Of a stretch of 64,000 nucleotides of DNA, positions 31,018-40,299 are shown piece after piece; within the stretch, counting starts at the first letter, position 1, and each line of letters begins with the position of its first letter. The notes beneath the pieces were generated by a model. That model did not search any database. It saw only the letters and a list, made by a program, of their open reading frames with translations, and was not told the origin of the DNA. The translations under genes and the position numbers were made by a program. This DNA comes from Pseudoduganella lutea (GTDB lineage Bacteria > Pseudomonadota > Gammaproteobacteria > Burkholderiales > Burkholderiaceae_D), in the NCBI RefSeq assembly GCF_004209755.1, contig NZ_CP035913.1, positions 5,642,001 to 5,706,000 of the forward strand. Direction: 5' to 3'.

Positions 31018-31705
31018 TGTTGCCGCGGCGATAGGTGATCAAGCCGTCGTCCTGCAACTTGCCGGCGGCGGCCGTGATGCTTTCGCGACGCACGCCCAGC
31101 ATGATCGAAATCATTTCCTGGGTCACCTTCAGTTCATTGGTCGGCGAACGGTCCAGGCGATCCAGCAGCCAGCGGCACAGCTTCTGCTCGATCGAGCTGT
31201 GGCGGCCACCGACGGCGTTCTGTGCCATCTGGGCGAACAGCGCGGTGTTGTAGCGCATCAGCAGCTGGGGCAGGGCGCCGCCCTGGTTGAACGCATCGCG
31301 CAGCGCCTGTGCCTTCAGGCGGTAGCCATAGCCGGCGCTTTGCACGACCGCCGTGCACATGGCGCGCTCGCCCGGGAACATCGACACGCCCACGACACCT
31401 TCATGGCCCACCACGGCGATTTCCGTCGTGGCACCGTCTTCCATCACGTACAGCAGCGACACGATGGCCGTCGTGGGGAAATACACGTTTTCCAGCTTGC
31501 TGCCATACTCGAACAGTTCCTTGCCAAAGGGCAGCTGAACCAGTTCGAGGTGTTCGAACAACGACTCCAGCACATCGCGCGGCAGCGCAGCCAGCAACTC
31601 ATTCTGCTGGGTGCCGCTGTAGCTGATGACCGGCCGCGTGGCTTCCCGCGCGCCGCCCAGCGGCATCATGGTTTTTTCGGAAATGCCAAGTTGCGTGTTG
31701 TTCAT
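30914..31705 (-). CDS. Crp/Fnr family transcriptional regulator
   Basis: Protein of 263 residues. The cyclic-nucleotide-binding-like domain (about 45-155) has VQLPFGKELFEYGSKLENVYFP and TEIAVVGHEGVVGVSMFPGE. It lacks the strict cAMP-binding R-S residues of CRP and the cysteine cluster of FNR. The DNA-binding domain (about 175-250) reads VTQEMISIMLGVRRESITAAAGKLQDDGLI. Homologues of this type occur next to two-component genes. The 3' end overlaps that of the kinase gene by 104 bp on the opposite strand. Confidence 0.88.
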   Translation of the reverse strand: MNNTQLGISEKTMMPLGGAREATRPVISYSGTQQNELLAALPRDVLESLFEHLELVQLPFGKELFEYGSKLENVYFPTTAIVSLLYVMEDGATTEIAVVGHEGVVGVSMFPGERAMCTAVVQSAGYGYRLKAQALRDAFNQGGALPQLLMRYNTALFAQMAQNAVGGRHSSIEQKLCRWLLDRLDRSPTNELKVTQEMISIMLGVRRESITAAAGKLQDDGLITYRRGNITVLDRDGLERYAGECYKVAKTEYDRLLVDVAGC

Positions 31706-32299
31706 GTCGTCCTCACGAGCTTTAGTACAGGAAATCGCGTCGGCCGCTTCACTATGGATTGCGGCTATCCGTTAGATGCCGCACGGCGCCGATCGCGTTG
31801 GTAGTACTTTAAGTTCCTATGTAGGTAACGAACATAAGACGGGCTTCCGACGAGGTGTAGGCTGGTTAGATCAACCATTGTCAGTCTAGTCCTACGGAAA
31901 CGTTGTGCTTTCCATACCAAAAACCATCGGCTGGAGGCGCACGTTTCATCATCAGGCCTACTGCATCCGCCGGAGAGCAAGGCCCAGCCTCATACAGGCT
32001 GTTTTCATGGCTATCCGTACGGCAGCGAACATTGCTTGCGGCAATACACTCGCACCCATGCCTCGAACAGTCGAGCATTGCGCTGGAACGCGATGAGCGC
32101 CTCACCATGCGATGTATTCCTACAAGGACTTGAAGCGCAAGCCCGACTTCGGAGCGGAAACGTTTCGCGCCGATAGCGCCTTGCATCCACGAAGCTTCGC
32201 AGCGGATCCACAACATCGCGGGAACATTTTCAATTTCCGTATGGCAATAAGACTTTGGCCGCGCTAAACTTATCGTGAATTAATTTGCCGAGGTCCGAG
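31706..32299. other. 594-bp intergenic stretch, no gene supported
   Basis: This lies between the divergent Crp/Fnr regulator and the pilin operon. Several open frames of 60-110 codons overlap on both strands, but none has a ribosome binding site, a known motif or codon use like the neighbours. The base composition is lower in GC than the surrounding genes. It must hold the promoters of both neighbours, but I could not pick a convincing -35/-10 or sigma-54 pair. An unannotated small RNA is possible and not testable by eye. Confidence 0.5.
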
Positions 32300-32722
32300 A
32301 TGAAAGTTGCCCAACAAGGTTTCACGCTGATGGAAGTGCTGGTCACGATCGTGATCATCGGTATCCTGTCGGCCGTGGCGCTCCCGGCCTATTCGGACCA
32401 TGTCACGCGCTCGCGCACCGCCGAAGCCTTCACGGCACTCGGCGCCGCGCAGATGAACGCCGAGCAGTTCTGGAACAACGAACGCAGCTACGCCGACTTC
32501 AACCAGTCGAGCGGCTTCCCTGCGGCGACGCCCAATTTCACGTACGTCCTCAGCAACGCCACCCCCTCCACGTTCACGGTCACGGCCACCGGCCGCGCCA
32601 AGATGACGGGCTTTACCTACACGATCGACCAGAACGGCACGCGCACCACCACGGCCACGCCGGCCTGGGGCACGAGCACCGCATGCTGGATCGACAAGAA
32701 AGGCGGCCAATGCTCCAGCTGA
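32300..32722 (+). CDS. pilE: PilE-like type IV pilin
   Basis: Protein of 140 residues. The class III leader MKVAQQG is followed by F8TLMEVLVTIVIIGILSAVA; cleavage by PilD after G7 leaves the methylated phenylalanine and E5 (mature numbering) needed for pilin assembly. The globular domain ends with a cysteine pair (TACWIDKKGGQC), the usual D-region disulfide. GAGG precedes the ATG by 6 bp. It is first in an operon of minor pilin genes ending in pilY1, so it is more likely a minor or priming pilin than the bulk subunit. Confidence 0.88.
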   Translation: MKVAQQGFTLMEVLVTIVIIGILSAVALPAYSDHVTRSRTAEAFTALGAAQMNAEQFWNNERSYADFNQSSGFPAATPNFTYVLSNATPSTFTVTATGRAKMTGFTYTIDQNGTRTTTATPAWGTSTACWIDKKGGQCSS

Positions 32723-33333
32723 GGGCAGGGCGGGGCTATACGCTGATCGAACTGATGGTCGGTGTCGCCATCCTGGGCAGCCTGGTTGCCGTGGGCATTC
32801 CCAACATGACGAACTGGGTCGTGGCCAACAAGGCAAAAGCGGCATCGGAGTTTTACCTGGAGGGCTTGTCGATGGCGCGCCGCCAGGCGGTGACGCACAA
32901 TGCGCGCAGCCGCTTCGTGCTCACGCCCGGCAGCAATGGCCAGTTCGACTGGCAGGTGGACCTGTGCTTCCCGGCGCCCGGCAACCCATGCACGGACAAC
33001 GCAGGCAACTGGTCGACGACAACGGCCGCGTCCAGTGGCGATCCGGAAGGCGCAGCGGGTTTCCGTTCCGTGTTGCGCGCGGCGGCGTCGCTGCCTTCAT
33101 CGAATCTTCTCATCCCAACCGTCGCGCCCGACGGCGCGAATGCCGTGTACTACACGGAGCTGGGCTGGGTCGACACGACGATCCCGGACCGGCTGGCGCA
33201 GTTGCGCCTCGATCCGTCGGCAGCTCTGGCGGAAGACGTGCGCGCGGCGGCGGTGGCTGTCACGCTGGCCGGCATGGCATCAAAATGCGACCCGGCCGTG
33301 TCCGCGCCCGATTCGCGGGCCTGTCCGCCATGA
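32710..33333 (+). CDS. fimT: FimT/GspH-type pseudopilin (minor pilin)
   Basis: Protein of 207 residues. The leader MLQLRAGRG precedes Y-TLIELMVGVAILGSLVAVG; the G/Y junction and glutamate at +5 fit prepilin peptidase processing. The helix is followed by the GspH/FimT pattern FYLEGLSMARRQAVTHNARSR. A cysteine pair (LCFPAPGNPC) and C-terminal cysteines occur. AGGCGG is just before the ATG, and the gene overlaps the pilE-like gene by 13 bp. Minor pilins of this type form the priming complex at the pilus tip and in some species bind DNA. Confidence 0.87.
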   Translation: MLQLRAGRGYTLIELMVGVAILGSLVAVGIPNMTNWVVANKAKAASEFYLEGLSMARRQAVTHNARSRFVLTPGSNGQFDWQVDLCFPAPGNPCTDNAGNWSTTTAASSGDPEGAAGFRSVLRAAASLPSSNLLIPTVAPDGANAVYYTELGWVDTTIPDRLAQLRLDPSAALAEDVRAAAVAVTLAGMASKCDPAVSAPDSRACPP

Positions 33334-33743
33334 AGCCGCGCCGTGTCCGCGCCCAGCAGGGTATCGCGCTGCTCGAAGCGCTGATCGCCGTGGTGATCCT
33401 GGCGCTCGGCCTGCTGGGCACGATCGGCCTGCAGGCGCGCTCCTACTCGGCGCTGGCCGATTCGGCGATGCGGGCCGAGGCAACGCTGGCGACCGATCGC
33501 CTGGTCGGCATCATGCACAACGACGTGGCCAACCTGGCCACTTACCAGGTCGCGCTCGGCGCCACGGCGCCGGCGGCGCTGGCACCGTGGGCCGCGGAAA
33601 CGTCGACGGCGATTCCCGGCGCGCGCTACCGCGTGGCCGTGGCTGCCGAACCCCAGCGCACCCGCGTGGACATCGAAATCCGCTGGCGCCGCAAGCAGGG
33701 CGACGACGACCGCACGCACCTCGTCACGGCCTATATCCGGTGA
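33330..33743 (+). CDS. pilV: Type IV pilus minor pilin PilV
   Basis: Protein of 137 residues. The leader MKPRRVRAQQG is followed by IALLEALIAVVILALGLLGTIGLQARSYSA, the standard PilV N-terminal helix with E at +5. The start ATG 33330 overlaps the fimT stop as ATGA, so the longer upstream frame is not used. The C-terminal part is compact, with VDIEIRWRRKQGDDD. It acts with PilW, PilX and FimT in the priming subcomplex of the pilus. Confidence 0.88.
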   Translation: MKPRRVRAQQGIALLEALIAVVILALGLLGTIGLQARSYSALADSAMRAEATLATDRLVGIMHNDVANLATYQVALGATAPAALAPWAAETSTAIPGARYRVAVAAEPQRTRVDIEIRWRRKQGDDDRTHLVTAYIR

Positions 33744-33748
33744 ACACG

Positions 33749-34909
33749 ATGAGAACGAACGCAACAGCGCAAAACGGTTTTTCGCTTGTCGAGTTGATGG
33801 TCTCGGTCGTCATCGGCCTGCTGGCCGTGATGTTCGCCACCCGCCTCATGGTGGGCGGCGAGCAGAGCAAGGCCGCGTCGGTCGGCGGCTCGGATGCCAT
33901 GCAGAACGGCATGCTGGCGCTGTTCTCGATCAATACCGATGCGTCACAAGCGGGCTGGGGCCTGAACGACGACCTGGTCAACGGCTGCAATACGCGCATG
34001 ACCGATGCGGAAGGGTTTGCACTGGCTACGGCCGCGCGCGATGGCGCCGCGATCACGCCGCTGGCGCCCGCCGTGATCGCCGATGGCGGCACGGGTTCCG
34101 ATACGCTCACCCTGTATTCCGGAACGGGCATGGCCGGCGCCGGTTCCACCAGCGTCTGGCAAAACTACATCGGCGGTACGTCGATCGGTGTCGCCAGCGT
34201 GTCGCCATTCGGCTTCAACCAGGGCGACGTGATCGTCGTCGCGCCCGAGCCCGCCGGCGGCGATTGCACGGTGGCGCAACTGTCGGCGGCACCCGCGGCC
34301 AGCGTGCTGCAGATCGCCTCCGGCACCGCGTGGCGCTATAACACCGGCAACCTTGGCGTGCTGTATAACGGCGGCCAGGCACGGGTGTTCAATCTGGGCC
34401 CGGCAAACAAACTGTCGTTCCACACGTGGTCGGTATCGAACGGTGTGTTGCAGCTGCGCGCCACCGACCTCGCCGGCACGGCTGCCCGGCCGCAGGCCGT
34501 GGTCGGCAATGTCGTGGCGCTGAAGGCGCAATATGGCTTCGACACGCGTGCCGGCAGCGCCTTCAATCCCAAGGCAGGCATGCGGGTCGGCCGCTGGAGC
34601 ACCGCGATGGTCGATGCCGATGGCGATGGCAGCACCGGCGCACCGGGCGACTGGCAGCGCATCGCGGCGCTGCGCATCGCCGTCATCGCGCGCGGCGCCA
34701 TGCCGGAACGGCCCGCGGCGGGGCAGACTACGTGCACCGCCACCACCGCGCCGATGACCGTGTTCGGGACCGCCGCGCCGGCCGGCGTGTCCGCCTCGCC
34801 CGTGCAGGTGGCGCTCGGCGTGCCGAACGACGCGGTCAGCTGGACCTGCTACCGTTACCGCGTGTTTGAAACGATCGTCCCGATCCGCAACGCGGGGTGG
34901 CGGCCATGA
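33749..34909 (+). CDS. pilW: Type IV pilus minor pilin PilW
   Basis: Protein of 386 residues. The leader MRTNATAQNG precedes FSLVELMVSVVIGLLAVMFATRLMVGGEQSK, the PilW signature helix. The C-terminal domain is large and Gly/Ala/Thr-rich, with a SGTGMAG region and cysteines in GGDCTVAQL. The ATG at 33749 follows the pilV stop; a GTG at 33740 would overlap it as GTGA and is an alternative start. The gene ends overlapping pilX. Confidence 0.87.
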   Translation: MRTNATAQNGFSLVELMVSVVIGLLAVMFATRLMVGGEQSKAASVGGSDAMQNGMLALFSINTDASQAGWGLNDDLVNGCNTRMTDAEGFALATAARDGAAITPLAPAVIADGGTGSDTLTLYSGTGMAGAGSTSVWQNYIGGTSIGVASVSPFGFNQGDVIVVAPEPAGGDCTVAQLSAAPAASVLQIASGTAWRYNTGNLGVLYNGGQARVFNLGPANKLSFHTWSVSNGVLQLRATDLAGTAARPQAVVGNVVALKAQYGFDTRAGSAFNPKAGMRVGRWSTAMVDADGDGSTGAPGDWQRIAALRIAVIARGAMPERPAAGQTTCTATTAPMTVFGTAAPAGVSASPVQVALGVPNDAVSWTCYRYRVFETIVPIRNAGWRP

Positions 34910-35484
34910 TGAAAACCCGACACGCGCGCGGCCTGGCGCTACCGGTCATGCTGATCATGCTCGTCGTGATGATGGTCAGCAGCATCTACCTGCTGCGCTC
35001 GACCAACTCGACGGCGCTCACCACTTCGAACCTGGCCCAGGAGGATGCGCTGTCGAAGGCGGCCGACCTGGGCATCCACGCCGCCTACGACTGGCTGAGT
35101 ACCCGGCCGGACAAGAGCGTGCTCTACAACGACATTCCCGCCGCCGGCTACGTCGCCACGACCAATCCCGGCGCGGGGCAGGGCGTGTCGAACCCCGCGT
35201 TCTGGCAGGGTTCCGTGACCGTATGGGACGCGGGCCGGCGCAACCAGGTCGAATACGTGATCCACCGCATGTGCCAGTTCCCGGGCGACTACAACACCAA
35301 TAACTGCTCGCTGACGGCGGCACGGCAAACGCTGCAGGCCAGGACCCGCGCGGGCGACAGCCTGTCGTCGGATGCGCCGGCCTACCAGGGCAAGCCGCAG
35401 CTGCATTACCTGATCACCGCGCGGATCGCCGGCGCCCGCGGCGGCAATGTCATGAACCAGGCCGTCGTGATGATGGGCCCGTAG
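34906..35484 (+). CDS. pilX: Type IV pilus assembly protein PilX
   Basis: Protein of 192 residues beginning MMKTRHARG-LALPVMLIMLVVMMVSSIYLLR, a single membrane helix with pilin-like leader but without the usual E5 after the cleavage point, as in other PilX proteins. The middle has LAQEDALSKAADLGIHAAYDWL, a PilX/PulG-type helix. The start overlaps the pilW stop as ATGA. It is coupled with pilY1, which starts 4-49 bp downstream. Confidence 0.85.
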   Translation: MMKTRHARGLALPVMLIMLVVMMVSSIYLLRSTNSTALTTSNLAQEDALSKAADLGIHAAYDWLSTRPDKSVLYNDIPAAGYVATTNPGAGQGVSNPAFWQGSVTVWDAGRRNQVEYVIHRMCQFPGDYNTNNCSLTAARQTLQARTRAGDSLSSDAPAYQGKPQLHYLITARIAGARGGNVMNQAVVMMGP

Positions 35485-35532
35485 ACGGTGAAGACCGCGA
35501 TCGAGACTGCGAGCAAAAAAATGAGGAACGCG

Positions 35533-38500
35533 ATGACGAATTTCCTGGCCCGCCTGGCGTTGGCCCTGCCCGTGCTGCTGGCCCAGTCCATGCTGCTGGC
35601 CAGCCCGGTGCAGGCCGCCACCACGAATATCGCCCAGGTACCGCTGCTGAACATCTCCGGCACCGGGACCGTCAAGCCGAACCTGATGCTGCTGTTCGAT
35701 AACTCCGGCTCGATGGACCAGACCTATACGCCGGATTACGTAAACGACAACATCTGCCGCTCTCGCCTCACGCTGTCCACTGGCTACACCGCCTGCAATG
35801 TCGGGCATCCGCCGTTCATGAGCGCGGACTTCAACCGGCAGTACTACAACCCGCGCATCCGCTACGGTGTGCCGATCCAGTGGGATGGCACGTACTACCC
35901 GGAGATGACGGCCGCGCAAACGGCCAACTGGACCAGCGTGCCCAGCGACGGGTTCGGCCGCAGCAACACGAACCTGTACGGCGCCGGCGATACCGCGATC
36001 AACCTGCTGACCGAGTTCCCGGACCTGAAGTGGTGCAACGGCAGCGACGAGACCGATTGCCGGATCAATACCGCCACGTACACGTATCCGGACAACGCTT
36101 ACTACAACCCGGCCGCCATCAGCGGGGGGCCGTATTACTACAATATCGCCGTATCCGAGTACTGCCGCGACGAGCGGCTCACTTCCTGCACATCGGTGGC
36201 CGCCGGTGCGGCCGCGCCCGCGGGCTACCCTGTGCCGGCCACGGTACGCTGGTGCAGCAACCGTGCACTGACCACCTGCCAGGCCAAGCGCGTCGGTACG
36301 TATGTGTACCCGAAATATTCATCGCCGCCCACGACCACGATCGCCCACGGCACCATCACGCTGGGCGCCACCGTGTCCACGTCGGCCATGCAGATTGCCG
36401 CCGTTACCGTCATCAATCCGGCGACGCCCGATTCGCCGACCACGATCAGCAACGGCGCCGTCAACGCGTCGAGCGGCACCAATACCGCCGCCCGGCAGCA
36501 GGCACTGGCCACCCAGGTCGCCGCGAGCATCATCGCCCGCACCGGCCTTGGCACGAATTCCTACTGGGCCTGCGTGCGCACGCCGACCGGCTCGTCCACC
36601 GTGCCGGCATGCTCGTCGATGGGCATCGCGCTCACGTCGGACAACGTCGTCGCGGTGATCCCGATCACCTGCGCCAGCAATACCAAGTCGCTGACGAACT
36701 GCAGCACGATCCGCGAAGACTCCACCCAGAACACGCGCCAGGGCTGGGGCCTCGAAGTGGATGCGCCATCGGTGCAGACCACGCCGGCCACCACCGGCCA
36801 GCCGCCCACGGCGCTGCTGCGCATCGGCGGGACCGGCAATATGCGCAACACGGGCACCATCAGCAATATCCGGCTCGGCAACACGACGATCACCGGCACG
36901 GTCTCGCTGCGCAATATGTCGCCGGCGCAGTCGGCGGTGGCGATCGTGCAGGCGATCAACGCTTCCAGTACGCGCAACACGCATCGCGCCTACCTGGGCG
37001 GCGACGCCGCCACCGGTGTCTGCGCCAATGAGCCGTCGACCACGGTATGCATCGTCCACGTGAACGCCACGGCCAATGGCGCGGCGCTGACCGGCAGCGT
37101 GGCGAACGCCAACAACGTCACGTTCAGCATGGTGAACGCCACCAGCATCGTCGAAGGCATCCCGGTCACCACCACGGCGCTGTCGTCGCTGCCCAGCGCG
37201 TTTTCGCGCGTCAACATCGTACCGGGCCGCACCTACCCGAAGGCGGCATCGCGCGGCGATTGCGTCGCCCAGGCGGCGGTGTGCACCTACGACGAGGAAA
37301 TGACCAACTTCGCCAACTGGTATGCGTACTACAAGAACCGCCTGCAGATGATGAAGACGTCGGTCGGCATCGCCTTCGCCGCCATCAATGCGAACTACCG
37401 CGTAGGCTTCGTGCGGCTGTCGCAGGCCGGTGCCGGCAATGCGATCGACATGAAGCCGGCCGACTTCACCGGCACCGCCCGCAGTAACTGGTACAGCACG
37501 CTGTACAACACCACCAGCACCGGCGCCACGCCGATCCGCACCGCGATGGACAACGTGGGCCGCATGTTCGCCAACCTGGCGCCCTACAACTACAGTTCCG
37601 GGCAGGAGGTCGTGCAGTTCCCGTGCCAGCAGAACTTCCTGATCCTCACCACGGACGGCTACTGGAACGGCAGCTCCACCGGCAACGTGGTCAACAACGA
37701 CAACGGCGAAAACCCGTCGCGTTTCTGTACCTGGGGGCGCGGCTGCGTGGACACGCGCAGCCAGTCGCAGCCCTCGATTTCCGACGTGGCGCTGCACTGG
37801 TACAACGGCGGCTCGTCCACCACCACCGTCTCGCTGCGCCCCGACCTCGAGCCGGACATGACGCGGCCCGGCCAGGTGCCGGCCGCCGAGGGCGAGAACA
37901 CGCACCTGCACATGAACACCTACACGCTGGGCCTGGGCATGGATGGCGTGATGACCTATGAACCGAACTACGACACCGCGCCCAAGGCCGGTGGCGATTT
38001 CTACAACCTGATCACGCGCGTGCAGACCGGCTGCCCGTGGAACGGCGGCGGCGCCTACGTGTGGCCGAACCCGGACGTGACGAATGCCGGCAACACCGTG
38101 CAGGAGCGCGTGGACGACCTGTGGCACGCGGCCATCAACGGCCATGGCAAGTACTTCAGCGCCAACGAGCCGCGCGAAGTCGTCGAAGGCCTGTCGTCCG
38201 CGCTGGCGAACATGCAGATTACGCTGGGCGCCGCGTCGGCCGCCGCCACGTCCACGCCGAACATTTCGCTGCAGGACAACGACATCTTCTCCGACACGTT
38301 CACCACCGTGAAGTGGCATGGCGAGCTGTCGGACCGCAAGATCGACCCCACCACCGGCATCGTCAGCGCCAACACGGTATGGACCACCAACGATACCGTC
38401 GGCGAAAAGGTGGCCGCGGCCACCGATACGCGCACCATCTACATGCCGGGTGCAGGCGCGCTCAAGCCGTTCCGCTACGACGGCATGACGGCGCAGGAAA

Positions 38501-40146
38501 AGGCGTGGTTCAACGGGCAGTGCCCGAACCTGCCGCAGTGCACGCTGCTGTCGCTGCCCGACCGTGCGATCGTCAACAGCGGCGACAACATGGTGAACTG
38601 GCTGCGTGGCCAGCAGCAGCATGGCAACGACCGCATCTTCCGCGCCTATTCGATGAGCGGCGATACGCCATCGATCCCGATCGTGCTGGGCGACATCGCG
38701 TCGTCGAAACCGGCCTACGTGCGCGACCCGCGCAAGGCCTATACCGCCAGCGGCTATTCCGCCTTCCGCGATGCGCAGACGGCGGCGCGGCAGGTGGCCA
38801 CAGTGTTCACGGCGGCGAACGACGGCATGCTGCACGCATTCAGTGCCGCCGACGGCGAGGAACTGTGGGCCTACGTGCCCCGCATCACGATGAAGAAGCT
38901 GCCGGCGCTGTCATCCACCACCTATGCGACGAATCACCAGTTCACCACCGACGGATCGCCCGAAGTGGCCGACGTGGTCATCAACGGCGCATGGCGCACC
39001 GTGCTGGTGGCCGGCCTGAACGCGGGCGGGCGCGGCTACTATGCGCTGGACATTACCGATCCGCGCCAGCCCAGGCAGCTGTGGGAGCTGTGCGCCGATG
39101 CGGACGTGTGCGCGAACGCCGTGCCGAACATGGGCCTGTCGTTCGGCAACCCGCAGTTCGGCACGTGGAAGGATGGCTCGGGCGCCGATCGGTGGGTGGT
39201 GTTCCTCACGTCCGGCTACAACAATGTGCCGGGCGTGGATGGCATCGATACGGGCGACGGCAAGGGCTACCTGTTCATCGTCGACATCGCCACCGGCGCC
39301 GTGCTGAAGACGGTGAGCACGAACAGCGGCGACATCGCCACGCCATCGGGCCTGGCCAAGATCACGGCCATCACCGCCGATCCGAACGGCGACCCGCTCG
39401 TCACCTACATCTATGGCGGCGACAACGATGGCCGCATGTGGCGCTTCGACCTCACCGCCACGGACGGCAGCGTGGGCGTGCTGAAGCTGGGCGACGCCGG
39501 CGCGGGCCAGCCCATCACGACGCGGCCCGACGTGACGCTGTGCGCCATCGAGAACAGCACGGACCCGCAGCGCGTGGTGCTCTTCGGCACCGGCCGCCTG
39601 CTCGACGTGCCGGATACCACGAACGCGGACGTGCAGAGCCTGTATGCCGTGAAGGACACCGGGGTCGCCGTCAACGTGCGCGGCAACGCCATGGAGCAGC
39701 AGACGCTGGTCACGGCGGGCACCGGCACCAACACCGGCTCCTACCAGATCACCGAGACCGCGGCCGACCTGCAACAGAAGAGCGGCTGGTTCTTCGACTG
39801 GCGGCTCAACGCGGGCGAGCGCATGAACATCGATCCGAAGATCGTCAGCGGCGTGGCCAACGTGGTGACGAACCTGCCCACGTCGTCGTCCTCGTGTTCC
39901 GTTGGCGGCACCAGCAATGCCTATGCGGTGGACGTCTGCCGCGGCGTCGGCGTCAACGGGCTCATCGTTGGCGGCACGCTGTCGAACACGTCGGCCGCCG
40001 TCGGTTTCATCATCGTGCGGCTGCCGAGCGGCCAGCTGAAGATGATCGCCACCACCGCCAAGGGCGAAACGCTGACCCGGCCGATCGTCGAGCTCGACGG
40101 CGAAGGCGCCCACCCGGTCGGCTGGCGCCGCGTGAAAGGGGAATAA
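35533..40146 (+). CDS. pilY1: PilY1-family tip adhesin / pilus biogenesis protein
   Basis: Protein of 1537 residues from ATG 35533 (GAGGAA just upstream; GTG 35488 or ATG 35521 are alternatives). It has a signal peptide (FLARLALALPVLLAQSMLLA). A von Willebrand A-like domain opens with the MIDAS motif LLFDNSGSMDQTY near residue 56 but resumes only near residue 609 (TSVGIAFAAINANYRVGFV). The about 550 residues between include Thr/Ala/Asn-rich stretches and several Cys pairs. The C-terminal third (from about 1050) is the PilY beta-propeller: TVFTAANDGMLHAFSAADGEELWAY and GGDNDGRMWRFDLT, ending near 1480. PilY1 sits at the pilus tip and controls extension, adhesion and surface sensing. It is last in the pilin operon. 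Confidence 0.9.
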   Translation: MTNFLARLALALPVLLAQSMLLASPVQAATTNIAQVPLLNISGTGTVKPNLMLLFDNSGSMDQTYTPDYVNDNICRSRLTLSTGYTACNVGHPPFMSADFNRQYYNPRIRYGVPIQWDGTYYPEMTAAQTANWTSVPSDGFGRSNTNLYGAGDTAINLLTEFPDLKWCNGSDETDCRINTATYTYPDNAYYNPAAISGGPYYYNIAVSEYCRDERLTSCTSVAAGAAAPAGYPVPATVRWCSNRALTTCQAKRVGTYVYPKYSSPPTTTIAHGTITLGATVSTSAMQIAAVTVINPATPDSPTTISNGAVNASSGTNTAARQQALATQVAASIIARTGLGTNSYWACVRTPTGSSTVPACSSMGIALTSDNVVAVIPITCASNTKSLTNCSTIREDSTQNTRQGWGLEVDAPSVQTTPATTGQPPTALLRIGGTGNMRNTGTISNIRLGNTTITGTVSLRNMSPAQSAVAIVQAINASSTRNTHRAYLGGDAATGVCANEPSTTVCIVHVNATANGAALTGSVANANNVTFSMVNATSIVEGIPVTTTALSSLPSAFSRVNIVPGRTYPKAASRGDCVAQAAVCTYDEEMTNFANWYAYYKNRLQMMKTSVGIAFAAINANYRVGFVRLSQAGAGNAIDMKPADFTGTARSNWYSTLYNTTSTGATPIRTAMDNVGRMFANLAPYNYSSGQEVVQFPCQQNFLILTTDGYWNGSSTGNVVNNDNGENPSRFCTWGRGCVDTRSQSQPSISDVALHWYNGGSSTTTVSLRPDLEPDMTRPGQVPAAEGENTHLHMNTYTLGLGMDGVMTYEPNYDTAPKAGGDFYNLITRVQTGCPWNGGGAYVWPNPDVTNAGNTVQERVDDLWHAAINGHGKYFSANEPREVVEGLSSALANMQITLGAASAAATSTPNISLQDNDIFSDTFTTVKWHGELSDRKIDPTTGIVSANTVWTTNDTVGEKVAAATDTRTIYMPGAGALKPFRYDGMTAQEKAWFNGQCPNLPQCTLLSLPDRAIVNSGDNMVNWLRGQQQHGNDRIFRAYSMSGDTPSIPIVLGDIASSKPAYVRDPRKAYTASGYSAFRDAQTAARQVATVFTAANDGMLHAFSAADGEELWAYVPRITMKKLPALSSTTYATNHQFTTDGSPEVADVVINGAWRTVLVAGLNAGGRGYYALDITDPRQPRQLWELCADADVCANAVPNMGLSFGNPQFGTWKDGSGADRWVVFLTSGYNNVPGVDGIDTGDGKGYLFIVDIATGAVLKTVSTNSGDIATPSGLAKITAITADPNGDPLVTYIYGGDNDGRMWRFDLTATDGSVGVLKLGDAGAGQPITTRPDVTLCAIENSTDPQRVVLFGTGRLLDVPDTTNADVQSLYAVKDTGVAVNVRGNAMEQQTLVTAGTGTNTGSYQITETAADLQQKSGWFFDWRLNAGERMNIDPKIVSGVANVVTNLPTSSSSCSVGGTSNAYAVDVCRGVGVNGLIVGGTLSNTSAAVGFIIVRLPSGQLKMIATTAKGETLTRPIVELDGEGAHPVGWRRVKGE

Positions 40147-40156
40147 CCCCCGGCAA

Positions 40157-40216
40157 AACTGGGGACGTACCCTGGTTTAGAGGAAATTTCCTGGAAACAG
40201 GGGTACGTCCCCGGTT
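40157..40216. repeat. REP-like inverted repeat between pilY1 and prfC
   Basis: AACTGGGGACGTACCC on the left matches GGGGTACGTCCCCGGTT on the right in inverted orientation, around a centre that itself has AGGAAA/TTTCCT complementarity. Elements with a GGGGACGTACCCC core are recognisable as dispersed repeats in related genomes; this point is from memory. Here it follows the pilY1 stop by about 11 bp and may act as a transcript end. Confidence 0.6.
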
Positions 40217-40299
40217 TGTGTGTGTGGCAAATGCCCGGAGGGGGACAAAAAACGGTAAAATCCACGGTTTTCCGTCGAGCCGAACCGTTGGTCGCCACC

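Noticed and set aside
31903..32133. Short open frames in the 31706-32299 gap
   Set aside because: Several overlap on both strands and none has a ribosome binding site or a conserved motif.
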